Assembly (NCBI RefSeq): GCF_000499845.2
Contig: NC_023753.2
Coordinates: 4,176,791-4,240,790, forward strand
Origin: Phaseolus vulgaris
Taxonomy: Eukaryota > Streptophyta > Magnoliopsida > Fabales > Fabaceae
Direction: 5' to 3'
Length of the DNA stretch: 64,000 nt
The position numbers and the translations under genes were made by a program. This document shows positions 1 to 12,378 of the stretch, piece after piece (position 1 is the first letter of the stretch; each line of letters starts with the position of its first letter). The notes below the pieces were generated by a model, which did no database searches, was not told the DNA's origin, and worked only from the letters and a program-made list of their open reading frames with translations.

Positions 1-179
1 TTATTTTTTAATTTTTATTCAATAATTTATTTATTTATTATTATTTTAAATGATTATATCTTACTTAGAGTTTATAAGTTATTTTTTAAATTTGATATTG
101 TAAAACCATAAAAAACTTTGAGTCTTTTTTTTTTTTTTTTTTATTTCATGTGTTATCTATTTGAGTATCTAATTATACT
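1..179. other. AT-rich intergenic DNA
   Basis: Low-complexity A/T sequence with a T run near 126-142. No gene seen. Confidence 0.6.
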
Positions 180-740
180 TTAGGGAGCATTCCTACCCAA
201 ACATAGGGTTATTTTTTTTATTGGTTTGTGTTCCTGCAAGGGAGATGGGACCTGGAGAGTTACTGAAGTCTTCGTTTTCGTCTTTCGGACGGGCAGGTTG
301 CAGGGTGCTTGACTAGGGTCCTTCTTGTCTCCTTGTTTCTCCTTCGGCTCTCGGTCTTGGATGAACACCGAATGGGGTATCTGCGGAAGGCACTCCGACG
401 CTCAAGTCAGTAAAACGGGTGATCGGTATTCGCGTAGGTGCACAGTAATAAATAACGTACATTTCTCCTTGGGATGTGTGTTATTTATATTATTTTAATG
501 GGCTTACCTCATTGGGTCTGATTAGTGGAATGGATCACACTTAGGGTTGCATTACCTAATCCTTAATAATGACTTAGTTTCACTAACCTTGGTTTGAGCG
601 TTAATGGTTATACATGTCGGTCGGTCTGACCATGCGTGGTGTGTCGGTCGGTCGGGCAGAAATACGCCGGCGAGCGTGTGTCTCGATCATCTCAAACAGA
701 GAGACCGAGACACGTCATGATGTCGGTCGACCATATCGGT
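180..740 (-). mobile_element. Ty3/gypsy LTR fragment
   Basis: Related to two other blocks in this window, 28905-29340 (opposite orientation) and 45290-45690 (same orientation). Read on the minus strand it has the typical end of a plant gypsy LTR, a TGACTTGAGCGTCGGAGTG-like stretch near 385-410. Nearby is a segment translating to KEKQGDKKDPSQAP that resembles the + strand translation at 29100-29160. No partner LTR or target-site duplication was found, so this is a fragment. The ORFs in it are not host genes. Confidence 0.6.
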
Positions 741-2398
741 ACAGTTTCTTTGTCCAATTTTCTGCATTAAAATGGTCATCTAAGCATATAGGAAAGGCGT
801 ATGACAATTACAGAGGAAAAGGTTCTGAAACTGGAATGTGGAGCAGTATAGGATCCAACAATTTTTTTTGTCAGCTATGAATAAAATAAATAAGATACAT
901 AGAGGGTCCTTGAAGGTAACAGTTTCAACTATATATTTTCCCTTTGCCTTATTTGGTTCTATCAGGAAATATGAAATGGGATCATTACTTTGGTTATCGC
1001 CTACATCTGAGTGGTAATATAATCTGCCATATAGACATGATATATGTGCTGTAGTGAGTATGTAATAATTCTTCCAAGTAAGTGCACATAATTTCTGATG
1101 CACATGTGAGACAGATAATTTTATTCTTAATGCTCTGTAACGAAGTATATTATGAAATGGGGTCGATTGAACTGGTGGAGAGTTTAACAATCATCCATTC
1201 TTAAACATATATACTACCCATTTTTATCCATGGTAACTCTTAACACAATAAAAGTAGGAACAACAAAATATACTTAAATATTATGAAATTTAAACTATTT
1301 AAAGAGAAAAAAGTATATTAATAATCAGATTTTGACTCACAAAAAATATGAAAATAAAATAATTAATCTCATTTATTAAAAACAAAATTAGTTATTCAAG
1401 CAAATGCATAATTTATTATCCATGCACCTGTAGATCATTGCTTTTTATATTAATATAAGAGATTATTTATTTTATCCTTTAAAATAAATACTCCCTTTAT
1501 ATTAATCAACTTATTATGTATCATCACTTCCCTTCACGGTTTTGTGGTTTGTATATAAAGAGTGGTTTGCAGATATCTTAAGAAACTAAAAGAAGACGAG
1601 TATGATCATCAAATAAAAAAAAAGAATAAAACTAATTATGTATCTAATTACATACTTTAAGCTGATGGATGTAAATGACTATACAATCATCCACTACTAA
1701 ATATATGTAAATTAATAATATTAAATTTTTTAACTAAATAAATAAAAATATTAATATACTTTAGTAACATTTTATCAAAAGTTAGATATACTCTACGTTA
1801 TTAAAAGTTTTAAATATATTTCTACATATAAAAAAAATATCATTAAATATTTTTAGTAATATATATTTAATAAAAAATTAAAACTGTAATTATTTTTTTA
1901 ATAAAGATAATATTATAAAAATATTATTTAATATAAATATTTTGTAATATTTCAAAAAATTGTACTAAATTGTTTAAATAGAGGAACTATAAATATTTGT
2001 GATTCTGATTGATTCCCACATTCGGGATAATTCCAAGGATACCCTGTCACCCATTCATGAAATTCCAGCGTTGTATTGTAATATTTTATGATCTCACTCC
2101 AAATTCTAGGTTGCTTAAAAGTGTGACTAGTTCTTATCTCTTCATAAGTATTGTGCAAAGTCACATGTTAATATGACCCCACAAGTTCTTTAATTGGAAT
2201 TTAGTATCAGTTTGTTTTTTATGGATACATCTTTATCTGTCACAACATATTCAATTACATATTTCTATATATGCATGTGCCACATAACTAAACAATTTCT
2301 TTAGCATATAGTTGCACCTTTTGGACCATTCTCATATTTTAATAGAAAAGGTGAATAGATACATCATAAAACCTAACAGAAATAGATAATGTTGTCAA
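741..2398. other. AT-rich intergenic DNA downstream of CRK-1
   Basis: About 1.66 kb of A/T-rich sequence. The part just below 2399 should hold the 3' UTR of CRK-1. ORFs at 780-1190 and 1952-2164 show no recognisable domain. No repeat boundaries were found. Confidence 0.5.
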
Positions 2399-2785
2399 TT
2401 ATCTTGGATAAAAATTACTTACTGACATATCATTAATAGATGATTGTTTGTAACCATTCTCATCTTGACTTGATCCTTGTTGTGGAATTATGTGGTGATG
2501 TATGTTCCGCATGAAAAATGTTGGATCTTGTGGAGACGACAATTCTGAGTGATTGTTAAGATATGAAATAACAGTTGACATGGTAGGTCTAATATTTGGA
2601 TCTTCTTGAATACATAATAAACCAATATTAATACATTTAAGAACCTCTACTTCTGAAAAATCTTCCTTTATATTGGAGTCCAAGATACTTAATAATCTTT
2701 CATCCTTCCATTGTCTCCAAACCTATAATACATTATCAAAATGAATATTCATATATCAATATTTATCTAAATCAAAATCAATTTC

Positions 2786-2823
<38 letters not shown>

Positions 2824-5800
2824 GAATACTATACTCACATAACCCATGAAGCCTTCCATAAGAGTATGTGATTCATATTGTGCTTCGTATTGTGATTTGT
2901 AAACATTCACATTTCTTTTTCCAGTAATAATTTCAAGAACCATGATACCAAAACTAAAAACATCTGACTTTTCAGAAAACTGTCCAAGCATTGCATACTC
3001 TGGTGACATATATCCACTGTAGAAAAGTTATAGATTAGCTAACAAAATATGTATAAAAGTGAGATAAACAAGAACAAAAATATATAGAGGAAAAAACTTA
3101 CTATGTTCCAACAATTTTATTGGTATTTCCACGGTCTTGATCCAAATCAACAATTTTAGCCATACCAAAATCTGATATTTTAGGATTCATGTTCTCGTCT
3201 AAGAGAACATTACTAGGTTTAAGATCTCGATGTATAATTTTAAGTCGTGAATAATCATGTAAATATAAAATTCCTAGAGCAGTTCCTTCTATAATCTTGT
3301 AACGTTCAGACCAACTTAACTTGTCTGATTGAGTATTATCTGCAAAACATTTGGAATGAATAAGAAAAAATAATTGTAACTATGTAGAAAAAAGAAGAAA
3401 CAATATTCAAATCACTTTTAACAAATTAAAAAGTTTAAGGTGAGAGATATCTAACCAAATAAAAAATAATCAAGACTTCCTTTCGGCATATATTCGTAAA
3501 TAAGAATTTTTTCCTCTTCTTCTAAACAAAATCCTATAAATGCCACAAGATTTTTGTGTTGTAATTTGGCTATCAATAAAACTTCATTTTTGAACTCAAT
3601 TGAACCTTGCTTAGAACATCTTGAAAGCCTTTTAACAGCTACTTGTCGTCCATCGGGAAGAACACCCTTGAAAATATATAAATCATCATTTTGTTTGTAC
3701 CAAAAACTTTCTAAAGAAAGTATAAATAAAAAATATCACATTTTCTTACCTTGTAAACTTCTCCAAATCCCCCTTTTCCAATCTTATTCTGCTGCGAAAA
3801 ATGATTCGTTGCTGTCTTAATTATATTGAGTTCGAATTGCAAGCCCTTTAAAGTGACACTTTCATGACCAACTATACCAAAATATTGTTAAATTAATTCA
3901 GTAGGAAAAATCTTTAAATCTCACATGTGAACAATTATAGATTGAAATTTCATTTGAATGATATTCACAATACTTACAGATTTTTGCGAGAAGAGTCTTA
4001 TAGCTACTTTTTCTTGTTTTTCTCCATCTTAAATAGCAGCATAAGGAAAGGAGTATCACCGAGAGAGCCACGAAGACAACAATTAAGATAAGTGTTCTTG
4101 ACCAACCTTTCTTGTTTCCTACATATATATTAATACGCCTCACTAATTCAGGAATCAATAATAACTGTTGAGACTTGTTATTAATATTGGGACCTGGGAG
4201 TATATACTAAAGTTATTGGTTAAACAAGTTTGAAAGTTTGTGAGGGAGTATATGAATTAGATGAATATTTATGCAAATATTGATTGAATGAGAAGATCAC
4301 CTGTAACCGTGCTTTTGGATTCAGTTTGGTGATCAGTGCTGTTCATTGGCGACAATCCAAACATCATATAGCAGCTTGGATAAAATACTTTTCCCACTGG
4401 ACTCGTCAAACAACACCATGGAATTTCGCTGTTGAAGATCTTATCTAGACAGCGTCGGCATGAGAAAACATCTATATTTGGCGTGCACTCAGCAAGAGTG
4501 TAGAGGCTTTGGTGATCATTAAGTTTTGCTTCCTTTGTTCCATAATTTTTAAATGGCCCCCCAGTATCGATCTGTGCATCATATAAAGCATTCGCCAAAG
4601 TCCAAGTGAAGAATCTTTGATGCAGATTGGGGTCAGAAGTACTTTTTATATTGAAGCGGTGATAGGTAGGACTCGTTTCCGTTGTGGAGGGAAATGGGTC
4701 ATTGGAATAGCGAAGAAAACAGTTATTGTACCAAATAATTGCCTCATTGGAAGAGCGGCACTCTGAGGCTATTCGTTTGGTTGCATCTAAGACACATAGT
4801 CGACAGAGATCAGGAGAAAGGTCCCCCCGACACATAAAGAGGCCGCTCACCGTGTCGACGGTGGTGTTGAAGAAACGAGGTTTGGTGGTGGAGTTGGAAG
4901 ACAAGTAAGTGAAAAGGGTCCTGAGATTTGATAGAAAAACATTGTCGGTGGTGATCATGGTTTTGTTGCTGGAACTGGAACAGTTGTGGGAAAGATAAAG
5001 AGGATCTTGGGAATCTGTGTTGGAAGAATCAGGGAGCAGAACAGGTTCGGGAGGTGCGGGAGCAGTACTGGGGCGATAGAAAGGGTAGAATTCGCACCTC
5101 AAGCTACAGCTAAAGTAAAAAGACCTAGGTAGACAGATGTTATCTTCAGCAGCAGGTGGCATGAGAGAATTTAGACATTCTGTGCAGTCATGGGGTGAAA
5201 GATCAGGTGTGCATTGAGCTTGACAGTAAAGGGTCTGAAAGCCAGACACCCTTGCTTCCCTTGTGGCATACTTCTTCTCACCAATAGGAGATTCGGCTGC
5301 CTCATCCACCACTTCCTTAGATGTTTTCAAAAACAAGCTGCTAAAGTTTTTCTGCTTCGGCTCACTGTCAAGGATGCAAAGGTTGAGAGGGCCAAAGTAT
5401 GGATACAAATCAACCTTGGAGAAGAAATAACGGTTGGAAAAGCGAAACATGCAGTCGCCGTTCCCAATCACTGCATCTGAAGACAAGGAACAATTTGGGT
5501 ATGAATCTGGGTCTGAGAATATTGCATTGGTTGCGTTTGCAACGCACTCGCTGCAAAGCTGAGGGGTGACGTCGCCCGAGCAAAAGAACATTCCATACAC
5601 AGTGGTGGAGTGGGTTGTACCGGTGACTGTGGTGTTGTAGAATGGCTTGTTAGCGGTGGCGTTGGAAGATAAATATGACAGAAGGGTCCTCACGTTCGAT
5701 TGGAAACTGCTGTTTGGAGTGGTTGGGCTTCCTGAGCAATTTTGGCCCGAAAAGTCATTGCCGAACTGTGCTTCACTGGTTACGAAATTGATGAAGCTGA

Positions 5801-5837
5801 GAAGGGTAAATATATGGACAAGATTGAAGGAAGCCAT
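2399..5837 (-). CDS. Cysteine-rich receptor-like protein kinase with four DUF26 domains (CRK-1)
   Basis: Predicted plasma-membrane receptor kinase. Seven exons (minus): 5837-4301, 4118-3978, 3871-3750, 3666-3456, 3339-3102, 3016-2839, 2722-2399. All have GT-AG borders and they join in frame to 916 residues. The start ATG opens a signal peptide (residues 1 to about 23). Exon 1 then encodes four DUF26/Gnk2 units, each with C-x8-C-x2-C: C86/C95/C98, C209/C218/C221, C336/C345/C348, C451/C460/C463. Exon 2 gives one membrane span followed by basic residues. The kinase has [26 protein letters not shown] and SPEYA, so it looks catalytically competent. The tail ends NFYPR. Most CRKs have two DUF26 domains, so this ectodomain is doubled. 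It is the head of a tandem pair with CRK-2. Ligand unknown. Confidence 0.93.
2789..2820. repeat. (AT)16 microsatellite in a CRK-1 intron
   Basis: Uninterrupted AT dinucleotide run in the last intron of CRK-1. Confidence 0.9.
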
Positions 5838-6480
5838 GGATTTGTTCGTTAATCTTGGATAAGTTTAGCAATTTTATCATCTATTAGGAAATTGCAAAGG
5901 CCATGAACTGTACTTAAACTAGAGCATCTTCATTACGCATAAGTAGCTAGACGACACAAGTCAACGAATCACTGAGTAAAAAAAGAATAAAATGTCTTCA
6001 TCTTCCTCGAAGGTGTACTTTCGAGCATGAGGGTTAGGGTGTAGCGCTCCCCAGCACTTCATTTTCTGTTCACATTTCTAATTAGGAAAAGATTTCTTTC
6101 ACACTACACCTCAGAGTAAAAACATATTATTCACACATTGGCCTATGTATAGCTGTCTAGCACTACACAATGAAAACACATTTTCATGCAGCTTTATGGG
6201 GAAAAGAGAAGTTTTGGGATAAATAACATTAATCACATGTGCGATTCAACATATATTAATCTATACACGCTGTCTAAGTTAGATGAGTCAAAGTCTTTCA
6301 ACCAGATTCCGCCCAATCTATTTCTTTTTATGAAGAGGGAACTTTACACTGCTACAAATCACTTCCAAATACATTGCAGGTAGGTCTCTTAAAAAATGGC
6401 ATAAAAAAAGAAAAGAAAAACAACTTCAAATAGATAGACTTGTTATCTCTGTCTTAATATATAATGGATTCTCCATTGTG
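5838..6480 (-). promoter_or_regulatory. CRK-1 upstream region, duplicated at CRK-2
   Basis: The sequence upstream of the CRK-1 ATG is collinear with 19304-19950 upstream of CRK-2. Shared blocks include GTAGCTAGACGACACAAGTC and ATTCCGC near 6307/19760. Both copies keep minus-strand W-box cores (TTGACT at 5959-5964 and 6286-6291), the established binding motif of WRKY factors. Similarity is lost beyond about 6480/19950, which marks the edge of the duplicated unit. Transcription start not determined. Confidence 0.6.
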
Positions 6481-7135
6481 TTAATTAATAATTCTCTTGC
6501 CTATATTTTTTTTAGGAAGTGATCAATGATCAATCACACGTAGATTAAGTCAACCGAAGTTAATGGAACAAAATGTGATAGGTCTCTATTTCATGTTCAT
6601 GAACATAATTATAAGCAAGAGAGAAACTGGAGGATATTATTGCGAGTTATATACCAAGATTTTAATTTGTTTAGTTAATCATCACCTTAATTATAAACTT
6701 ATTGTTGATAACGTGATGTACTTGAAAACATTTTATTTTATGTTCTATTTTGTTTATTATTTTGTTCTCTGATATTATGTTGTCAACAAAAGCCGAATAA
6801 TTTATTAACACGGAAAATGGATGCTGACACATATAAGAGACACTCACGAGTTTATCAAATGAATGTATGATATGTATTTATATTCGGCGAGTGCAATAGT
6901 TGATGATGTAAAAATATCATCATTTGAACTTGGTTATAATAAAGGTACAACCATCTCAGGGTGACCAAATTGTTTATATGAAAGAATATTATAAAAATTG
7001 AATGTGATCAATGTTAATTACATCTCATAACATGACACTCTTAGCCTACATCATCAACATGTTAAGGAAGAATTCCTACAAATTTTCAACTCATATATCC
7101 TATTTTTTATTCATTTCTCCTCATTTTCTACTTTC
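6481..7135. other. Intergenic DNA between CRK-1 and the copia element
   Basis: Single-copy AT-rich sequence. No coding evidence; the ORFs at 6563-6772 and 7011-7250 have no recognisable domain. Confidence 0.5.
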
Positions 7136-7140
7136 CTTTT

Positions 7141-7425
7141 TATTACCGTTAATGAAAATGAATATTCCTTGTCTGGTGTGGTGCATCAAATGTAGCGCAC
7201 GAAATCGCAATGGAGAAAATGAGGTTCTGATGAACCCTAATTGCAAATGAAAAAGAGACAATGACTTAAGCACAAAAGAGATTCTTATTTACTTGTATAT
7301 TAGAGAGTAAAATACAAGGTGTATATATAAGAAAAAGATTAAGACCTAGCTGAAACAGAAAAGGAAAGTTGGGCCAAACAAACAAAGCCCAATAACTTAA
7401 AACAGAAAAACTAAATATGTTAACA
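7141..7425 (-). repeat. 3' LTR of the copia element
   Basis: 285 bp, matching 15245-15560 except about nine substitutions and a missing 31-bp block that lies near 15382-15412 in the other LTR. Confidence 0.9.
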
Positions 7426-7429
7426 CCCC

Positions 7430-7630
7430 TCAAGCTGGGGAGTAGATATTTTTCAGACCCAGCTTGGATTTGAGAGTAGAGAACTGTGCGGAAGCAAGGG
7501 CCTTGGTGAATATGTCAGCAACTTGCATGGCAGAAGTAATGGGCAGTAGTTTGAGGAGACCAGAGTTAAGTTTCTCACGAAGTAGGTGACAATCAATTTT
7601 GATGTGCTTGGTGCGTTCATGAAAGACTTG
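7430..7630 (-). pseudogene. C-terminal end of the copia RNase H, separated by the CACTA insertion
   Basis: Reads VFHERTKHIKIDCHLLREKL through ADIFTKAL, the classic copia pol C-terminus, ending at the polypurine tract. It continues the frame of 13074-13105 once the CACTA element and one TTG copy are removed. Confidence 0.92.
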
Positions 7631-7640
7631 CACTACAAAA

Positions 7641-7930
7641 AAACGTGTATAAAGCGGCGGTTATTTTTGCAAAAACTGGCGTTTTTAACCGCCGCATTAT
7701 ACGTCTGTGGCGGTACCGCGTACCGCCAGAATTCTTGCCGCCACAAAGTTTAATGTGGCGGTCAATTGAGAACCATTGTAGCAGACGCCATATTATGCAT
7801 GGTATAAAGTGGCGATTTTAAACGTGTAATTGACGTCAGTTATAAATGTCATAATTTTAAAACTGGGTAAGCCAATTCTAACGTAAATAGTGACAGTTTT
7901 AACCGCCACTTAATACAATATAGTATGACA
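7641..7930. repeat. CACTA left subterminal repeat region
   Basis: Several direct and inverted copies of a GGCGGT/ACCGCC core (near 7654, 7688, 7710, 7725, 7756 and 7900). Similar copies occur at 12950-13050. Confidence 0.7.
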
Positions 7931-9428
7931 TTTATAATACACTTTATAATTGTCATAATTCGAATATTAAATATTTAATTTTATTTTTAATATTTATAAT
8001 AATTTATTTAATTCTATTTTATAATTTGATTTCATAATATTATTTAATTTCATATTATAATTAAACTTTAATTTTATTTTTAACATTTATAATAATTTAT
8101 TTAATTCTATTTTATAATTTGATTTTATAATATCAATTAATTTGATATTATAATTAAATTTCACTACACATTTATGTTTCATAATATAATTAAAATTGAT
8201 AAATATAATAATCAAAAGATGACTTCATTCATTGATTGAGAAAACAAAATTTATAATGTTAAACTAATCCAAACAACAAGTAAATTAAATTGTCAAAATA
8301 TAAATTGTTTAACTTTCTAAATATATTACAAGTAAATTTCCAATCCTAATTTGTCTTACTACCTCCACTTGAGCTTGGTGATATATTCTGGTTTCGCGAT
8401 GGAGTATGACTGCCGATGAAATGATGATTATCAACTCCTGCAGATACCATAAGGGTTGTCAACTTAGCGGCAATACACACGAAGAAATGGGATAGATACT
8501 AACTAGGGTTGGCATTCAACAACCAAAAAAATTTCAAATAAAACTAGTCGCAAGAGAGGTGTGCATCTTATTTCCAGACTAAATAAAAAACCAATGCATG
8601 CCATAAAATGTGTCATTCAAGAAACAGTTTGTGTTATGAGACAGACAAGAAACCAGACTGGTCCCACCATCACCCGTAGACTAAGTTGCATGATACGTGT
8701 AAATTTAGTTTAAATGACAATATTGGTCTTTAAAAGATGATACCAACACAACACTGGTCCTCAATTTATAAATACATCAAATCAGTAACATGATCAAATT
8801 GGTTTTAAAATTTCACATTTTATCATCAAATTTTTTTTTTGAAGGAAAACCAATGCCATTAATTATCATCAAAGCAACAATCTTTGGAGAACCAATCTAA
8901 CCTCATATATTTTTAGAGGACCAAAATGAATGTTAATTATATAGATAATGAAAAACATAACAGCATAGAAATTTTATATTGTAAAGGATAAACTAACACT
9001 TGAATTGCAATCGACCATAATGAATTCACAAAATATTAGTTGATACCTTTAACTGTTCAAGGAGAAAAGTTCCTAATATTGCACTTGTGCTTCGTAAATT
9101 TTATTTTATAACCCAATCTAAATTCATATGCTATTTAAGAAAATGGCCACTGAACTAACTATCCTTATCCTAGTTCCAATGTTTTAAAAGCAAAAAAATT
9201 GTCGGGCACACATCATATCATTCACGAGGATAGTGGACAACTTTATAGTGGACAACAAATGGTTCACCAAAACAGAAAATTTCTTCAATACCCTACTTTT
9301 ATTGCAAATTGTTGATCCAAAGATTACAATGAAAATTTCTTTTGGACAATCTATAGTCATTCACAAATGCTTGCATACTTATTACTATCAAGAGAGCAAA
9401 AGCAGTATAAGTAGGATGTGTATAGTAC
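7931..9428. other. CACTA interior without recognisable genes
   Basis: AT-rich sequence. Exon capture may extend here but no coding piece could be identified. Confidence 0.4.
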
Positions 9429-10526
9429 TGATAAGTGTCTAATTTCAGTAATATTTCATATTAAAATATAGGCACTTATGAGGATTTATTGCTAATTTAC
9501 ATATAAAATAATCCCTAATTTATGAATTTATACCTTTTTACATTTTTTATGATCTTTATTTGAATAAGAGTATTTTATTCCCAAATTTGGTGTTAATTGC
9601 AGATTTCTAAGGAAGATTGGAGATTTGGATTAAAGATGAATGATTTGAGCTAAAAAGATAAAGATAGAAGGTCCCATAATGGAAAAGATGTAAAGAAAGA
9701 TTGGGCCTTTTTTTATGTTTTATCATTTAGCCCATTAGCGCGACTAAATAAACAACCTAACCCTAGAAAACTAGGATAAATAGAGGGCTAGAGGCTCAAC
9801 CTTAGGTGCCAGATTGAGAGGAAAACACCATAGAGTGAATTGTAACCCAATTGGGAGAATGGAAGGTGATAGAAGTATGCGTGGCTAATTCTACCCTTTG
9901 GGATTGGGAGTAATCTGCTCAAACTCTTATGTATTGAGGTGATATTTTATATATTAATATTCAGTTATTGATTGATTATTGGTATTGTTGTTTTACTTTT
10001 AATTCTCCGTGACAAATTGAGAATCTTAAATCTGACCGGGAGGTATTTTTAGGGTTCGGACCTAAACAACAATACTTAACATATTTGAGTGCTAGGAATA
10101 GACTTAAAATGTTAATTGCTATTAAACGTCTGAGCTTCGTTCTAAGTTGTTCTTATAAGTATGCGAGGGATCGATAGTTAGGGAACATTCTTAAGGATTT
10201 TATATGCGAGGAATCGATATAAATGATTTTTATACGGGCATCAATTTCAATTAAAGAACTTAATATTAACATGCTAATCAAAATACATGAGAGTGAGAGA
10301 GATGAAACTTAATCCCAATTTTTCCAATTGAAGCAACTAATTCTTTGTTTGTTTTCTTATTGATCAGTGCCAACATAATCACTTTACACTCTTTTTTATT
10401 GTTCTGTTGTTATATTTAGCGAATATTGTACTCAATGATTCACTGTTCTTTGTGGGATCGATATCCGTCCTTAGGGACAATTATTACTTCTGACAAACGC
10501 GGTGCACTTGCCGTAAAAAGTCATCA
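9429..10526 (+). mobile_element. Solo LTR nested in the CACTA element
   Basis: 1098 bp beginning TGATAAGTGTC and ending AAAGTCATCA, flanked by the 5-bp target duplication AGTAC (9424-9428 and 10527-10531). No internal region or second LTR is present, so this is a solo LTR left by LTR-LTR recombination. A TATA-like ATAAATA lies near 9776. A diverged inverted copy is at 29489-30313. The GTGCACTTGCCGTAAAAAGT-type end is typical of gypsy-class LTRs. Confidence 0.9.
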
Positions 10527-10532
10527 AGTACC

Positions 10533-10591
10533 CGAGTTGCAAAAATGTTATCCTTTTTCTTGTTTTTGAAGATTGCCAATTGAAATTCTTC
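10533..10591 (-). pseudogene. Unidentified captured exon in the CACTA element
   Basis: Minus strand: a TTTGCAG acceptor, then an open frame reading EEFQLAIFKNKKKDN and ending next to a GTAC-type donor, at whose edge the solo LTR inserted. It has coding character and the same orientation as the other captured pieces. Parent gene not recognised. Confidence 0.35.
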
Positions 10592-10981
10592 CTGCAAAGA
10601 AAGATCATCCAAAACCACACAATATGGACATCGAATTCCATGTGAGAACAAGTTGTCTTAGGACGATAAAATATATAAAGTATTTTTATCAAATATATGA
10701 AAGAAAAGTTTAACAAATTGATATTCTATTGTAGATCATTCATGCTTAGAAGCATCATTGAGAAAATAACAACCGATTATCCTTATATTATAAACATTAT
10801 CAGAAGAGAAGACAATAAACTGCAACCCAATTTAAAAGTTAGCTATGACTAAGAACAGAAACTTGGAGAACCAATCTAAAATTGGAAAATATACACAAAA
10901 TTCTAACCAGCATATCCCAAGACATTATGACATATTTATAAAATTGAATTTCTTCCAAATAGTTGAGAGTTAAGAAAATAC

Positions 10982-11039
10982 CTTGTAAAATGTATGTATC
11001 TTGGAGTTGAGCTAGCTTCCAACACAAATCTGAAATAGT
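10982..11039 (-). pseudogene. Captured exon of augmin subunit 3 (HAUS3/AUG3)-like gene
   Basis: A 58-nt segment with TTTTCAG acceptor and GTATTTTC donor. It translates to a peptide containing LCWKLAQLQDTYILQ, closely matching the conserved ELCWELAQLQDTYILQG segment I recall from plant AUG3, a microtubule-nucleation (augmin) subunit. It is a single internal exon inside a CACTA transposon, not a gene. Identification rests on recall of that motif. Confidence 0.55.
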
Positions 11040-11920
11040 CTGAAAAGGGAAGAAAATGATAAGGCATTGGACCACACACAAACCAATTATTTAGAAAACC
11101 TATTATAGTATTTTCCACCAATTTTGAAGAGACTATAACAAGGTCAAGTAAAATAATAGACCAACATTACCCATTTAACAAGGTTAAAATTGAAACACAA
11201 GTTGCATTGTACTTTCACCATCAGACTAAAATCCTAAGGGAATACATGTCACAGTGAATCAAATTATAAAGTGAAGAATGCCCCAATTTAAAAGGGAGGT
11301 TGCAGTAAGAGTACCCAACATCATAACCTTAAGTGTTTGTTTGGTGTAGAAATAAAGTGAATAAAAATAAAAACGATAATTGAAAAAAAAAGTTGAGAAA
11401 TAAAGAAAAAAAAAATTATTTGGTTGAAGAGAAACGAAGAAGAAACCAGGAGAGAAATACACACTAAGGTAAAAAAAAATAGAGTGAAGAAGTATTTGTG
11501 AGACAGATTCACCTTTTAATTTTCTCCTGCCTATTTCTATCTCATACAAAACAACCCATTCAAATTCGTCACCCCTATTTTAACTCCTTCCCCTCCACCC
11601 AAACATACCATAAAGAAACAATTACCATATCAATCATATAAAAATCGAACATTTAAGTAGGATACAACATCATCATCCTGAACAACCTGTAGTAGAATCA
11701 ATGAGTAAAGAGTTAAGTTATCAGTAAACTACAAATAACATATGTCATAATATACTTACAAAGAAATCACCAACGACAATAAATATGAGAAGGCAAGAAA
11801 ATAAAATTCCAATTTTAACCGAGAACATTCACACAAAAGAACTGCAGAACAGCATAGTTCTTACCAAATAAGAATAAAAAACATAGTTATTTGAATCCAA
11901 AACATGTAACAAAACTTGCC
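11040..11920. other. CACTA interior, intron-like
   Basis: Sequence between captured exons, including a purine-rich stretch at 11350-11500. The ORFs there are low-complexity phenylalanine/tyrosine-rich and unconvincing. Confidence 0.4.
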
Positions 11921-12199
11921 TGAACAAAATTGTAGTTGTGGTGTTGGGATATATCGGTCGAATGCAAATGCTTTCCAAAGTCTTCTTCAATATCATCTCA
12001 TACTCCTCCACTTTTCCTAAACCATGGAAAACAGATATTATTTTTTTATTTTAAAATGAAAAGAAAGAGCAGAGTTTAGCATTGTTCCAACCAATTTGTC
12101 CAGTCTTCGGCTTCCAAATAATTTCAACGAATGCTTTTTCAGGATTTTCATTCTTCTTGGTTCCAGCTTTGGGTCCATAAACTGCAGCAAGCACTTTGG
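11921..12199 (-). pseudogene. Captured exons of exosome subunit RRP46
   Basis: Two exon pieces on the minus strand. 12199-12091 encodes TKVLAAVYGPKAGTKKNENP then a WKPKTGQIG segment. About 12012-11921 encodes EEYEMILKKTLESIC then YPNTTTTILF. Both match the RNase PH-like core of plant RRP46, a component of the RNA-degrading exosome. The region before 12199 and everything downstream of the second piece is missing, so no functional protein is possible. It lies between kinesin and augmin fragments in the same orientation. Confidence 0.75.
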
Positions 12200-12378
12200 T
12201 ACATGCGTGCAGCACAACCGCAACCACAAACAAGACCAAACACCTGGTGTGCGTGGCAATGTGCATAACCATCTCCCTTCTTTTCATCTTTCTCTCAAGA
12301 AACTCACCTACTGAAGAAACAACAACGTCGTATGGCTCCAATGGTATCTCACGTAACACGCAGTCCACACGCCGCTGG

